This document shows positions 44,395 through 52,777 of a DNA stretch of 64,000 bases, in pieces (the first letter of the stretch is position 1; each line of letters opens with the position of its first letter). The position numbers and the translations under genes were made by a program. A model generated the notes under the pieces. It was not told the origin of the DNA, did not search any database, and worked only from the letters and a program-made list of their open reading frames with translations. The stretch is from Acidobacteriota bacterium (GTDB taxonomy: Bacteria > Acidobacteriota > Blastocatellia > UBA7656). Location of the stretch: assembly GCA_040754075.1 (NCBI GenBank), contig JBFMDH010000008.1, positions 1 through 64,000 on the forward strand, in the 5' to 3' direction.

Positions 44395-45576
44395 CTAACT
44401 TTTGCTCTGTTCGGTTTGCGAGGTGACATCGCGCAAGGGTTCCCAGGTGACGTGCGACTTGCCACCGATAAATTTCATAAACGCAAAAAGTGAAGCGGTA
44501 TTGGCGAGCACGAAATAGTAGGGAATCGCCAGTTGCCCAAGACGTATGCCGAGCAATTCAGCCGCCCAACCGACGAATGCCAACCCATAAAAAAGAATCT
44601 GAACGATGAACAGGGCATTGAAAAATTCATTGGCGCTGGCGAGATAGGCATTGGCATCAAACAACGCGATTAAGAGAAAGGGCACGACATAGCGCAGCGC
44701 TTTATGCGAAATCATTTGAAAGGCATACATTCCATGCCGGAACGGATTGAGAATTTGCCGGTAACGCCATAGCGCGCTCATGGTCTGTTCGATGATGCGT
44801 GTGCGCATGCGAAATTCCTGGTGCCCGCGTTTGTTGGTATCTTCGCTGGAAATCGCTTCGGGGTCATAAATGACGCGCAATCCCTGGAGATAAATTTCCG
44901 AAGCGATGACAAAATCGCTGCTCATATCTTCGTCGAGTTGCGCGTAAGCACTGCGCCGCACGGCGTACAAACATCCACACACGCCAAGCAGGGAACCCAG
45001 ATGACTTTCACATTGTTTAAGAAAAAATTCGTAACCCCAGTATGAACGCGCGCCGAGTCCGACATCGCTTGGCGAACGGTCAACATAAATGACATTGCCG
45101 GTCGCGGCACCGACTTGCGGGTCTGCGAAACTGCGAACGATTTTCTTCAGCGCAGTTTTTTCGTAGTAAGTCGTGGCATCGGAAAAGACCAGTATTTCGC
45201 CGGTGGAGACGCCGACAGCATGATTTTGCGCAGAGGTTTTGCCGCGTCGATGCGGGCGGCGATGAAGAATGACGCCATAACTTGCAAACTCACGCACAAT
45301 GTCATCCGTGCGGTCGGATGAACAATCGCTCGCAACAATGATTTCCAGTTTGTCTTTCGGATAATCAAGCGCCAGTGTCTCTGTGAGTTTGCGGGCAATA
45401 TCTTTTTCTTCGTTGTAGGCGGCGATGATGAGTGAAAGTTTTGGAGTAATTTCAGCCGCGCGAACCGGCTTACCCAACCAGTGGCTCAAAAAGCAGAGCG
45501 CGACCGCGTAGCCCACGTATGTATAAACGATGAGCGTCAGCGACAGGATAAAAATGGTGAGAGCGATGATATTCAT
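44395..45576 (-). CDS. Membrane glycosyltransferase family 2 (poly-sugar synthase-like)
   Basis: The 393-residue protein has one N-terminal membrane helix, a GT-A domain (LSLIIAAYNEEKDIARKL, IIVASDCSSDRTDDI, ILVFSDATTYY with the second Asp) and, after GLRVIYDPEAIS and HQEFRMRTRIIEQ, three or more C-terminal membrane helices. This is the layout of processive synthases such as cellulose and PNAG synthases, although EPS loci also use such enzymes for single transfers. No good ribosome binding site is seen before the ATG. Confidence 0.83.
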   Translation of the reverse strand: MNIIALTIFILSLTLIVYTYVGYAVALCFLSHWLGKPVRAAEITPKLSLIIAAYNEEKDIARKLTETLALDYPKDKLEIIVASDCSSDRTDDIVREFASYGVILHRRPHRRGKTSAQNHAVGVSTGEILVFSDATTYYEKTALKKIVRSFADPQVGAATGNVIYVDRSPSDVGLGARSYWGYEFFLKQCESHLGSLLGVCGCLYAVRRSAYAQLDEDMSSDFVIASEIYLQGLRVIYDPEAISSEDTNKRGHQEFRMRTRIIEQTMSALWRYRQILNPFRHGMYAFQMISHKALRYVVPFLLIALFDANAYLASANEFFNALFIVQILFYGLAFVGWAAELLGIRLGQLAIPYYFVLANTASLFAFMKFIGGKSHVTWEPLRDVTSQTEQSKS

Positions 45577-45612
45577 TTACAGCAAATTTCCCGGTTCAAT
45601 CAGCGAAATTTT

Positions 45613-47100
45613 TCAATCCGATTTTGGATGCATCGCCGCGCGATGAAAAATTTCCGCAGGTTTTGCATCGGCTTTTTGGTGAGCCTTCCAAAGCACTCCC
45701 AATCGAACATTGCGATTCAGTGCTTGTCCTAAAGTCATCGCTTTTTCGCCTTCAGGTTCAACCGCTTCCTGCTCGCTGGCGTAAATCGTTCTGAGCGAAA
45801 TGGCGTAGGCGACCAGGTAGTAGATGTGCCAGAGATACTGGACTGAGCCGAAAAAGCTACAAACCACATAAGCCACAAACGACGCTTGCAAGGCGACGCT
45901 GAAGTAATAAGCGTGTTGTTCGGGTGGCGCATCGCGTCCTTTAATGAGCGCGCCGCGAGGCGCTTTTCGGGTTTGTCGCTCAATGCGTTGCAGCGAACGA
46001 AAGGGCGAGAAGATTAAAATCAAATAGGCAATTAAACCGGCGACGCCGAGTTCTGCTGAAATCTCCAGATAAGAATTGTGTGCCACCTGTTCGCGTATCG
46101 AATAGACATGGAAATTTCCCATGCCGACGCCGATGATTAAATGATTGGCGGCAACCTCCACGCCGCGCGTTAATAATTCGCGTCTGGCTTGCGCAGACCC
46201 GGTCAGGTCTTCTTCAATTGAAAAAATCGTGGTGATGCGATTGGAATAACCCGATGGCATGACGACTAAAAAAAATCCGGTGGCAATGAGAAAAGCGAGA
46301 ATCGTCAACCCGCGATTTCGCCGGCTGAGTTTCCACAATAACACCAACGACAGAGCCACCAGTCCGAGGAAACCACCACGCGAAAATGTCACAATCACGC
46401 CAATACTTAATAGTCCCGCGCAAATCAAGAAGAAAGGTTTTTTCCATCCGCGACTGCTTAGTGCCAGCGCCACCGCAAGCGGCAATAATAAATTCAAACT
46501 GAGCGCCAGATCGTTCGGGTTGCCGAACATCCCTGCAACCACGCCTGCAATGCGATTGGTCGCAATTTTCCCTTGCACCAGAAATTTTCCGTTGAGGTAA
46601 CTGACAATCGCAAACAGGGCGAGTGCTGCCCCGCAGATAACCGCTAGATTGATGAGCGAACGCAAGCGATGATAAGCAGTCAAAAGATTGATCATTAAAA
46701 GAAAAATGATGATGACTTTTAAATAGACATCGAGCAGCACCTTGAAGCTATCTTGCGGAGCGACAGCGATGGGAATGAATAAGATGCCAAGCAGCGCAAT
46801 AGCGAAAACCATGAGCAGTTCGAGCGGCAAGCAGGTGAGGCGTTCGCCCGCCGTCAATTTGGTCATCAAATAAGCGAGCAACGTACCGATGGCGACGATT
46901 TTGACCAGCGGGAAATTGCCGAAAACCTCTGGAAACATCTCCTGCGGTCGCGCATACAACAGAAAGGTAAACAGAAAGAGTCCGGCAAAGGCGATGTTCA
47001 ATTTCGCGGACTTTTTAATTGTTGGGGTCGATTCCGAAACTGCATTTGGATGCGCGCGAAATAGCGTCCCGCCGGAAAAAGTTTTACTGGTTGCATTCAT
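45613..47100 (-). CDS. O-antigen ligase/polymerase (Wzy_C-type)
   Basis: The 495-residue protein has about ten membrane helices and the Wzy_C (O-antigen ligase family) pattern: VTFSRGGFLGLVALSLVLLW, followed by a periplasmic loop with GVGMGNFHVYS and HNSYLEISAELGVAGLIAY. It would polymerise flipped repeat units in the periplasm or ligate the chain. AGAGGGC precedes the ATG. The C-terminal 60 residues are polar and cytoplasmic or periplasmic. Confidence 0.87.
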   Translation of the reverse strand: MNATSKTFSGGTLFRAHPNAVSESTPTIKKSAKLNIAFAGLFLFTFLLYARPQEMFPEVFGNFPLVKIVAIGTLLAYLMTKLTAGERLTCLPLELLMVFAIALLGILFIPIAVAPQDSFKVLLDVYLKVIIIFLLMINLLTAYHRLRSLINLAVICGAALALFAIVSYLNGKFLVQGKIATNRIAGVVAGMFGNPNDLALSLNLLLPLAVALALSSRGWKKPFFLICAGLLSIGVIVTFSRGGFLGLVALSLVLLWKLSRRNRGLTILAFLIATGFFLVVMPSGYSNRITTIFSIEEDLTGSAQARRELLTRGVEVAANHLIIGVGMGNFHVYSIREQVAHNSYLEISAELGVAGLIAYLILIFSPFRSLQRIERQTRKAPRGALIKGRDAPPEQHAYYFSVALQASFVAYVVCSFFGSVQYLWHIYYLVAYAISLRTIYASEQEAVEPEGEKAMTLGQALNRNVRLGVLWKAHQKADAKPAEIFHRAAMHPKSD

Positions 47101-47111
47101 TGTCTTGCCCT

Positions 47112-48152
47112 CTACATTTCTGCTGTTTGAGCCGTTTGCCGCGCGGATTTCGGTTTAGCTAAACGACGCGCATTGCGTATACGGGATTTCACCTGTTCAA
47201 ATCCGCTGGTGATTTGTATGAATCGTGTGAGGTCGCTTTCGGCTGCCAATCGTTTTAATTTGAGAGGCGCGCTCGAAACCTCATTCAACCCTTCATCGGT
47301 GGTTACCGCTTGGCGATAACCCGCCTTGGCAGTTTCCGCTAAAACCTGTTTGTCATAATTGCCGTTCGGGTAACAGAAAAGCTCGACGGTTCGATTCAAC
47401 TTTTCTTCAAGCACGGTTTTGGATTGGCGCAATTCAAATTGAAGTTGTGGCTGATCGATATTCGTCAATATCGGATGAGTGACGGTGTGCGAGCCAATCT
47501 CCACCCCTGCGTTGTCCAATTCGCGAACTTTATCCCAACTGAGCGGTTGAAATTCAGCGGTTGGTTCAGAGGGGAGTGCGACGCCAAGCTTGATAATTAA
47601 ATCGGCAAGTAATGAGTCTTTGAGGTTATTCGGTAACGTTTTTAAAAAAGCATTGAGACAGGTGGCGGCACGGATTTTTGCCGGGGTATCGCTGAGTTCG
47701 ATTCTCAACTGTTGATGATTCAAAGCGAGTTCGACAAACCGACGAGTCGTACGTGGTAACAGAAATTTCAATATATCTGTCCAAAGCCATCTTTTGTGGT
47801 CAATGAAATCCGTAACCACGAAAAGCGTTGCCGGGACATTAAAACGTTGCAGCAAAGGAAGCGCAATGTCATACGCATCGCGATAACCGTCATCAATGGT
47901 GATGGCAGCAAGACCTGGGGGGAAAGGGTCACGCTGATTTAAGAATTCACCAATTTGGGAAAGCGCCACGACGCGATAATGCGCGGTCAGGTATTCGAGA
48001 TGTTGGCGAAAGGCATTTGCTGAAATGGTGTCGTGAGTATCTCGCGCACTGAAGCGATGATACATCAAAATCAGCGCCCGATTGCGATTAAATAATCGAA
48101 AAGGCGTGAATGCGCCGGTCACACGCATCAGATGGCGAGCCGCAGTTTTCAT
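47112..48152 (-). CDS. Polysaccharide deacetylase family protein
   Basis: The 346-residue NodB-type protein has ALILMYHRFS near the N-terminus, AITIDDGYRDAYDIALPLLQ with the catalytic/metal Asp pair, ATLFVVTDFI, EIGSHTVTHP for the metal-binding His residues, and LFCYPNGNYD. It belongs to the general deacetylase group, different from the XrtA-type enzyme at 36,488. It probably de-N-acetylates an amino sugar, which could then be formylated by the neighbouring enzyme. The gene overlaps the formyltransferase stop by ATGA. Confidence 0.87.
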   Translation of the reverse strand: MKTAARHLMRVTGAFTPFRLFNRNRALILMYHRFSARDTHDTISANAFRQHLEYLTAHYRVVALSQIGEFLNQRDPFPPGLAAITIDDGYRDAYDIALPLLQRFNVPATLFVVTDFIDHKRWLWTDILKFLLPRTTRRFVELALNHQQLRIELSDTPAKIRAATCLNAFLKTLPNNLKDSLLADLIIKLGVALPSEPTAEFQPLSWDKVRELDNAGVEIGSHTVTHPILTNIDQPQLQFELRQSKTVLEEKLNRTVELFCYPNGNYDKQVLAETAKAGYRQAVTTDEGLNEVSSAPLKLKRLAAESDLTRFIQITSGFEQVKSRIRNARRLAKPKSARQTAQTAEM

Positions 48153-49018
48153 TGGTTGCTCACCTCTGCGTTTTCCTGAATAGCCGAACTTTGCTGGCGC
48201 AACCGCGCGCGCAATCGGCGACGCAATTCGTCTTTCTCTTTTTTCACCGGCAAGCGATAGCGTTTACCGAGGGCGATATTTTGCGGGGTTAAAATGGCTT
48301 TGCCGTCAGCTAATAGTTGAACCGCGCGCGGCACCAATTCTGCTGCCCGGTCTGATAGTTTCTCGCGAAAGCTTTCGATGAACGGTTCATAGTTGAGACC
48401 GTAACGGTAATCGTAAATCAGTGGCAGGGTTTCCTGAATGATGATTTCGCCGGTATCGACTTTGGCGGCGACGAAATGAACGGTTAATCCGACTTCGGTT
48501 TCATCGTTGAATAACTCCCAGAAAACCGGCGGTCCGCCGCGATAGAAAGGCGCAAGCCCTTGATGAGTATTGATGCAGCCGAGTCTGGGAATCGAGAATA
48601 CCGATTCTTTAAGAATATTGGTGCCCAGCACAACGCCCAGGTCAGCCTCTGTTTGACGCATCAGTTCAAGCGATTCCGGCAAATGGAAATTGCTGACGAA
48701 ATGCGCCAAAAAACCGGAATCCGTAGCTAAATCTCGCAGGCGTTCATAGCTGCTACGGGAAGGCTTTAAGTTTTTCACAGCGGTTTTTCTGAGCGGCGGC
48801 AAAAATTTTTTAGAGTATTTTTTTATGGTTCCGAAAACCCCGTCGTAGCGAATCGAACGTTTGATTTTTTCTTTCAGCGTATAACTTTTAGAGGTTTCGG
48901 TTTCAACAAAGACCGCAACCACCTCTGCACATTCGAGTGCGAGCAAGCGTTCGATGATGACGATGGCTTTTAAACTGCCGTGGGTTAAAACCATCAGGCG
49001 CATTTTTTCAGCTCTCAT
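48149..49018 (-). CDS. Formyltransferase-family protein (sugar N-formyltransferase candidate)
   Basis: The 289-residue protein resembles the catalytic domain of methionyl-tRNA and UDP-sugar formyltransferases. GCINTHQGLAPFYRGGPP carries the Asn/His of the active site, and VDTGEIII carries the Asp. The folate-binding segment GVVLGTNIL precedes it. In an EPS operon, N-formylation of an amino sugar with N10-formyl-tetrahydrofolate is the best guess. AGAGG lies 5 bases before the ATG at 49018. It overlaps the HTH gene by 11 bases and the deacetylase gene by 4. Confidence 0.82.
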   Translation of the reverse strand: MRAEKMRLMVLTHGSLKAIVIIERLLALECAEVVAVFVETETSKSYTLKEKIKRSIRYDGVFGTIKKYSKKFLPPLRKTAVKNLKPSRSSYERLRDLATDSGFLAHFVSNFHLPESLELMRQTEADLGVVLGTNILKESVFSIPRLGCINTHQGLAPFYRGGPPVFWELFNDETEVGLTVHFVAAKVDTGEIIIQETLPLIYDYRYGLNYEPFIESFREKLSDRAAELVPRAVQLLADGKAILTPQNIALGKRYRLPVKKEKDELRRRLRARLRQQSSAIQENAEVSNQ

Positions 49019-49487
49019 CTCTACCTCTTATCGGGGTGATTTTTTCGCCGGATTGCGGTTCATCAGGTGCGCGATGAGCCACTGCCATCGGATATAAAGC
49101 GCGTTTGATTTTTTCAAGGTCGTGATGTTGCAGGTGAGCGCGCAACGCCATGTGACAAATTTCAATGACCGCTGGCGGTAAATCTTCTGCCTTTAATATT
49201 GATAAATCCGCCATATCAATCGCATAGGCATTGACAATCAGGTCATGAAATTCCGGTCGGTTTAACAGACCAAAAACTTTTTGCGGAGAAACACAAAGAC
49301 CGATGCTCAATCGCAGTGCGCTTTCTAAAGTGAGATTGGTCACTAACGAGCTTTGCACCTTTGAAAGCAATCCCTGGTCAAATCCGGTGAGGCGGCAGAA
49401 ATCGGATTGACTGACGCCGAGTTCAGTCAATCGCTCGCGGACAAATATAGAAAGGGGCGTTTGTTCCAACTGTGATCTTTTTTTCAT
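49008..49487 (-). CDS. XRE-type helix-turn-helix regulator within the EPS operon
   Basis: From ATG 49487 the protein is 159 residues; an ATG at 49517 is also possible but has no ribosome binding site. An HTH of Cro/C1 type lies near residues 14-70: IFVRERLTELGVSQSDFCRL, then GFDQGLLSKVQSS and LTLESALRLSIGL. The rest is helical with no known ligand domain. A regulator inside the EPS run could control the operon. It lies between the export protein and the formyltransferase. Confidence 0.75.
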   Translation of the reverse strand: MKKRSQLEQTPLSIFVRERLTELGVSQSDFCRLTGFDQGLLSKVQSSLVTNLTLESALRLSIGLCVSPQKVFGLLNRPEFHDLIVNAYAIDMADLSILKAEDLPPAVIEICHMALRAHLQHHDLEKIKRALYPMAVAHRAPDEPQSGEKITPIRGRDES

Positions 49488-49563
49488 TCCATTTCTCGCT
49501 CGATAAATGCTATCCATAATTTTTTAACCATCGGGCACTTGGCGGTAGCCTTGGCGATGAGGA

Positions 49564-50316
49564 TTATCGACCCAATAGAAATGCCAGAAAATTTCCGAAG
49601 CCAAGCAGAGAAGTCACCTGCCCGATTTTCTTTCGTTTGTTGCCGTGGACAATGATGGTGTCACCGGCTTGCAAGCGAAGGTTTTCTTCGGGGTTGGCTT
49701 TGCCTTCAAGAATGCGTTTGACATCGATTTTTAAAGTTTGCGGACGGTCATACCCGCTTTGTCGTAAGAGTGTGACATTCGATTTATTGCCGAGGTCGGA
49801 AACCCCGCCGGTTGCCGATAGCGCGTCGAGAACCGTCATGGGACGGGTCATCACGACAATGCCGGGATGGGTGACATCGCCAAGCACGCCGATCTTTGCG
49901 CTGTTGGCTTCCAGCAATGACACACTCAATTTGGGATTGATGATGTACTGACTTAAGTCGACCGCGAGTTTTTCGGAGAGTTGGTCAACCGTTAAGCCCG
50001 CGACTTCAACATCACCGAGTAAGGGATGGTAGATGCGACCGACCGGTGAAATTTTGATTTTTTCCAGCGAATAATCCGGTTGATTGAGCACCCGAATGGC
50101 GAGTTCATCATCCGGTCCCAGTTTGTAGGTTTCGTAAAAATCTTTGTATACCTTTTTGAAAAAGGGATCGGTCAGATCATCGGGGTTAATCGTAGCAGTG
50201 ACTTTCTCATCCGCTTTCTGTGCCCGGACATCGGGCGTCGCAATCACTCCGACGACCAGGAGAAAACTTATTAGCGAAAGGTAAAAGCGCAATCTGGTAA
50301 AGATTTTTTGGTTCAT
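49564..50316 (-). CDS. Polysaccharide export protein (Wza-like, SLBB)
   Basis: From ATG 50316 (GGAGG four bases upstream) the protein is 250 residues with a signal peptide (YLSLISFLLVVGVIATPDVRAQ). The Poly_export domain has YKLGPDDELAIRVLNQPD, VGRIYHPLLGDVEVAGLT and an SLBB-like part with KIGVLGDVTHPGIV and MTVLDALSATGGV. A short C-terminal hydrophobic stretch (LLGFGNFLAFLLG) may insert in the outer membrane. It forms the periplasmic/outer-membrane exit for the polymer. No lipobox Cys is present, unlike E. coli Wza. Confidence 0.88.
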   Translation of the reverse strand: MNQKIFTRLRFYLSLISFLLVVGVIATPDVRAQKADEKVTATINPDDLTDPFFKKVYKDFYETYKLGPDDELAIRVLNQPDYSLEKIKISPVGRIYHPLLGDVEVAGLTVDQLSEKLAVDLSQYIINPKLSVSLLEANSAKIGVLGDVTHPGIVVMTRPMTVLDALSATGGVSDLGNKSNVTLLRQSGYDRPQTLKIDVKRILEGKANPEENLRLQAGDTIIVHGNKRKKIGQVTSLLGFGNFLAFLLGR

Positions 50317-50363
50317 CATTCCTCCGTTGGGTTTGGCGCGGAATCCTTCAAACAAGGCGTCGT

Positions 50364-51746
50364 TTAACGTGCGCCCCGTCCAAAAATCACAATCCTGATG
50401 GTTTCAAAAACAATGATTAAATCGAGCACCGGCGATTGGTTTTTGATGTAATAGAGGTCGTATTGAAATTTTTCTATCGCGTCTTTAACCGAAGCGCCAT
50501 AGGGGTAGCGAATTTGCGCCCAGCCGGTCAGTCCCGGTTTAATCAGGTGGCGTTGCGAATAGAAAGGAATTTCCTGAGCCAGCATTTCAACAAATTGCGG
50601 GCGTTCGGGACGGGGGCCAATCAAACTCATATCGCCTCGCAAGACATTGAAAAACTGCGGTATCTCATCAATGCGCAGTTTGCGAATAATGCGCCCGACA
50701 CGGGTCACACGGCTGTCGGATTCGCGCGCCCAAACCGGGCCATTTTTTTCCGCATCGGTGGTCATCGAACGGAATTTCACAATGGTGAAAACCTGGTCGC
50801 CTTTGCCGACGCGCTCCTGCGTATAGAAAATTGGCCCCCGTGAATTGAGCTTGATTAAAATGGCGGTAATCAACATCACCGGCAGCGACAAAACAACTCC
50901 GACGGCGGCGGCAATAATATCCAACAGTCGCCGTCCGTGTTTATACATTCGCGCCAACCGTGAATGGTTGGAAAAAATCAACCAGCTCGGGCGTAACAAT
51001 TCGGTCGGTATTTTGCCGGTCAGGCGTTCGTAAAAAGTGGTGGACTCTTCGATGGCGATGCCGTCGCGCAGTCGCAGTTCGAGAAGCGAAAGATAAGGTA
51101 GGCGTTTGCGCCGGTCATTCAACGAAACGACGATGCGGTCAACGTGATAATGCTCGACAATGGTTGCTAAATCTGAGGTCAAGCCGATGACTCTGGGGTT
51201 GATCAAACTTTTGCCGATTAAACCGGGGTCATCGCCGACAAAGCCGACAATTTGATAGCCTCCCTCCTGGCGTTCCAGCACTTCGCGGGCGACATTGATG
51301 GCGCTCTCTTCGGTTCCCAAAATCAACACCTGTTCCGACAATCGCGGATGACCGATTAACCACATCACGAAGATGCGCCAGCAAATCATCATGGTGAGCA
51401 TCAATATCAGGCTCACCAGAAAAACCCCGCGTCCCAGCATCAATTGCGGGAGGGCGTAAAAAATTACCGCCAAAACGATAGCCGCCAGACCGATGGCTTG
51501 CAGGATGCGCAGATAAAGGGTTGTGCGATTACGAATCATTCGGAAATCGTAAAGGTCAGAAATATAAAAAGCGCCTTGAACGACCAGCATCAATAACAGA
51601 ATTTTCAGCCAGCCGTTACCCTGGATTAACACCTCAATCGCATCTTCATTGAATCTGATGAAAATTGCCGCTATGCCACACAAACAGGTTAACCAGCTTT
51701 CAAAAATCAACAGGGCAAAACTTCTTGAACCGTTTTTAGACATCAT
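50364..51746 (-). CDS. Undecaprenyl-phosphate sugar phosphotransferase (initiating transferase)
   Basis: The 460-residue protein has four N-terminal membrane helices, a CoA-binding-like domain (VLILGTEESAINVAREVL), a fifth helix (LLDIIAAAVGVVLSLPVMLI) and the catalytic sugar transferase domain with YTQERVGKGDQVFTIVKFRS, LRIDEIPQFFNVLRGDMSLI, GPRPERP and KPGLTGWAQI. It transfers a sugar-1-phosphate to undecaprenyl phosphate and starts each repeat unit. It matches the WbaP/TIGR03025-type enzymes of EPS loci. Confidence 0.92.
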   Translation of the reverse strand: MMSKNGSRSFALLIFESWLTCLCGIAAIFIRFNEDAIEVLIQGNGWLKILLLMLVVQGAFYISDLYDFRMIRNRTTLYLRILQAIGLAAIVLAVIFYALPQLMLGRGVFLVSLILMLTMMICWRIFVMWLIGHPRLSEQVLILGTEESAINVAREVLERQEGGYQIVGFVGDDPGLIGKSLINPRVIGLTSDLATIVEHYHVDRIVVSLNDRRKRLPYLSLLELRLRDGIAIEESTTFYERLTGKIPTELLRPSWLIFSNHSRLARMYKHGRRLLDIIAAAVGVVLSLPVMLITAILIKLNSRGPIFYTQERVGKGDQVFTIVKFRSMTTDAEKNGPVWARESDSRVTRVGRIIRKLRIDEIPQFFNVLRGDMSLIGPRPERPQFVEMLAQEIPFYSQRHLIKPGLTGWAQIRYPYGASVKDAIEKFQYDLYYIKNQSPVLDLIIVFETIRIVIFGRGAR

Positions 51747-51806
51747 GAGGAACTACTGCCTTCTTTGCGGTAAACCTTTCTCAGTTCGACAGAGCGGAAT
51801 ATTGAT

Positions 51807-52709
51807 TTACAACTCTTCAGCCCACGATTGTGTGCGATTGAGCACCACCCCAAAGATGTGCTCAGGCGTCAGCGCGCGAACCGCTTTACCCAGTTGCAGA
51901 GAACTGGTTTTGCCTGCGCGAATGACATAGACAATGACATCGGTCATTCGCACCAGGAGGTTTGCGTCATTGACCCGCAACAGGGGCGAAGAGTCGAACA
52001 ACATAAAATCGAATTCGGGTTCGAGCATTTCCAGAACTTCGCGAAATCTGGGCGAGGTGAAAAGTTCCGTCGGGTTTTCTACCTGTTCGCGGGTTGGCAG
52101 GATTTGAAAGCCAAACGGTTGAACCTGTATCGTCGCCTGACCGGGTGAGAGGTTTTGCTGAATGACATTGGTCAGCCCTTCCTGGGCTTCGATTCCCAGG
52201 CATCGCAAAACCGAAGGGCGTTGTAAATCGGCATCAATGACCAGAACCTTTTGCCGGGCGCGTGCCAGTACGCAAGCCAGATTGAGCGCCACGCAGGTTC
52301 GACCTTCGGCGCGATGGGTTGACGCGATGAGAATTTTTTTCAAGGGGCGTTCTTCTTTTTCCGCAATCAGCGAGATTGCCAGTTTGTTGTATTGCTCGGA
52401 AGCCATCAGGCTGGAATCAAAAAACGCAGCCAGATGCGGGTCAATGCGGGTCGAATCAATTTTGACTTGGGTTGCCGGTTCAATCATCGAACGCCGCGAA
52501 AAAGTCGCTATGGCTTCTTCGTGCAGGCGTTGGCTGACTTCGCTTGCCGGTTTGGCATTGAGCGAGTAATCAATAAAATCGAATTGATTGGCGGTTTCTC
52601 GCGCTTCGGCTTTTGCGGCAATGTGCGGGTTTTGAAAAGGTACGGCGCTCAGGTTGTGTTTTGTTTCTTCTCTTTCTGCGCGTTCAATTGCTTCATAAAC
52701 TTTTCCCAT
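51807..52709 (-). CDS. CpsD/BY-kinase-family ATPase with altered Walker A
   Basis: From ATG 52709 (GAGGT 7 bases upstream) the protein is 300 residues and starts MGKVYEAIERA, typical of EPS-linked CpsD-like proteins. The Walker A' motif VLVIDADLQRPS and Walker B FDFMLFDSS are good, but Walker A reads STHRAEGRTCVALNLA: the usual GEGKS lysine is Arg. The C-terminus ends in SWAEEL without the Tyr cluster used for autophosphorylation. BY-kinases control chain length with Wzz; here kinase activity may be weak or absent. It lies just after the Wzz/GumC gene in the transcript. Confidence 0.87.
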   Translation of the reverse strand: MGKVYEAIERAEREETKHNLSAVPFQNPHIAAKAEARETANQFDFIDYSLNAKPASEVSQRLHEEAIATFSRRSMIEPATQVKIDSTRIDPHLAAFFDSSLMASEQYNKLAISLIAEKEERPLKKILIASTHRAEGRTCVALNLACVLARARQKVLVIDADLQRPSVLRCLGIEAQEGLTNVIQQNLSPGQATIQVQPFGFQILPTREQVENPTELFTSPRFREVLEMLEPEFDFMLFDSSPLLRVNDANLLVRMTDVIVYVIRAGKTSSLQLGKAVRALTPEHIFGVVLNRTQSWAEEL

Positions 52710-52777
52710 AATTTTACCTCTTGTGGTTAATCGAAAATGCATTCAATTCACTCAGCAAAAAATTCCCAATTTACTGG

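Noticed and set aside
49541-49548. GGCGGTAG, which matches the core of the RfaH-type ops element
   Set aside because: It is on the plus strand, whereas the EPS genes are read from the minus strand, and it lies inside the operon rather than in its leader.
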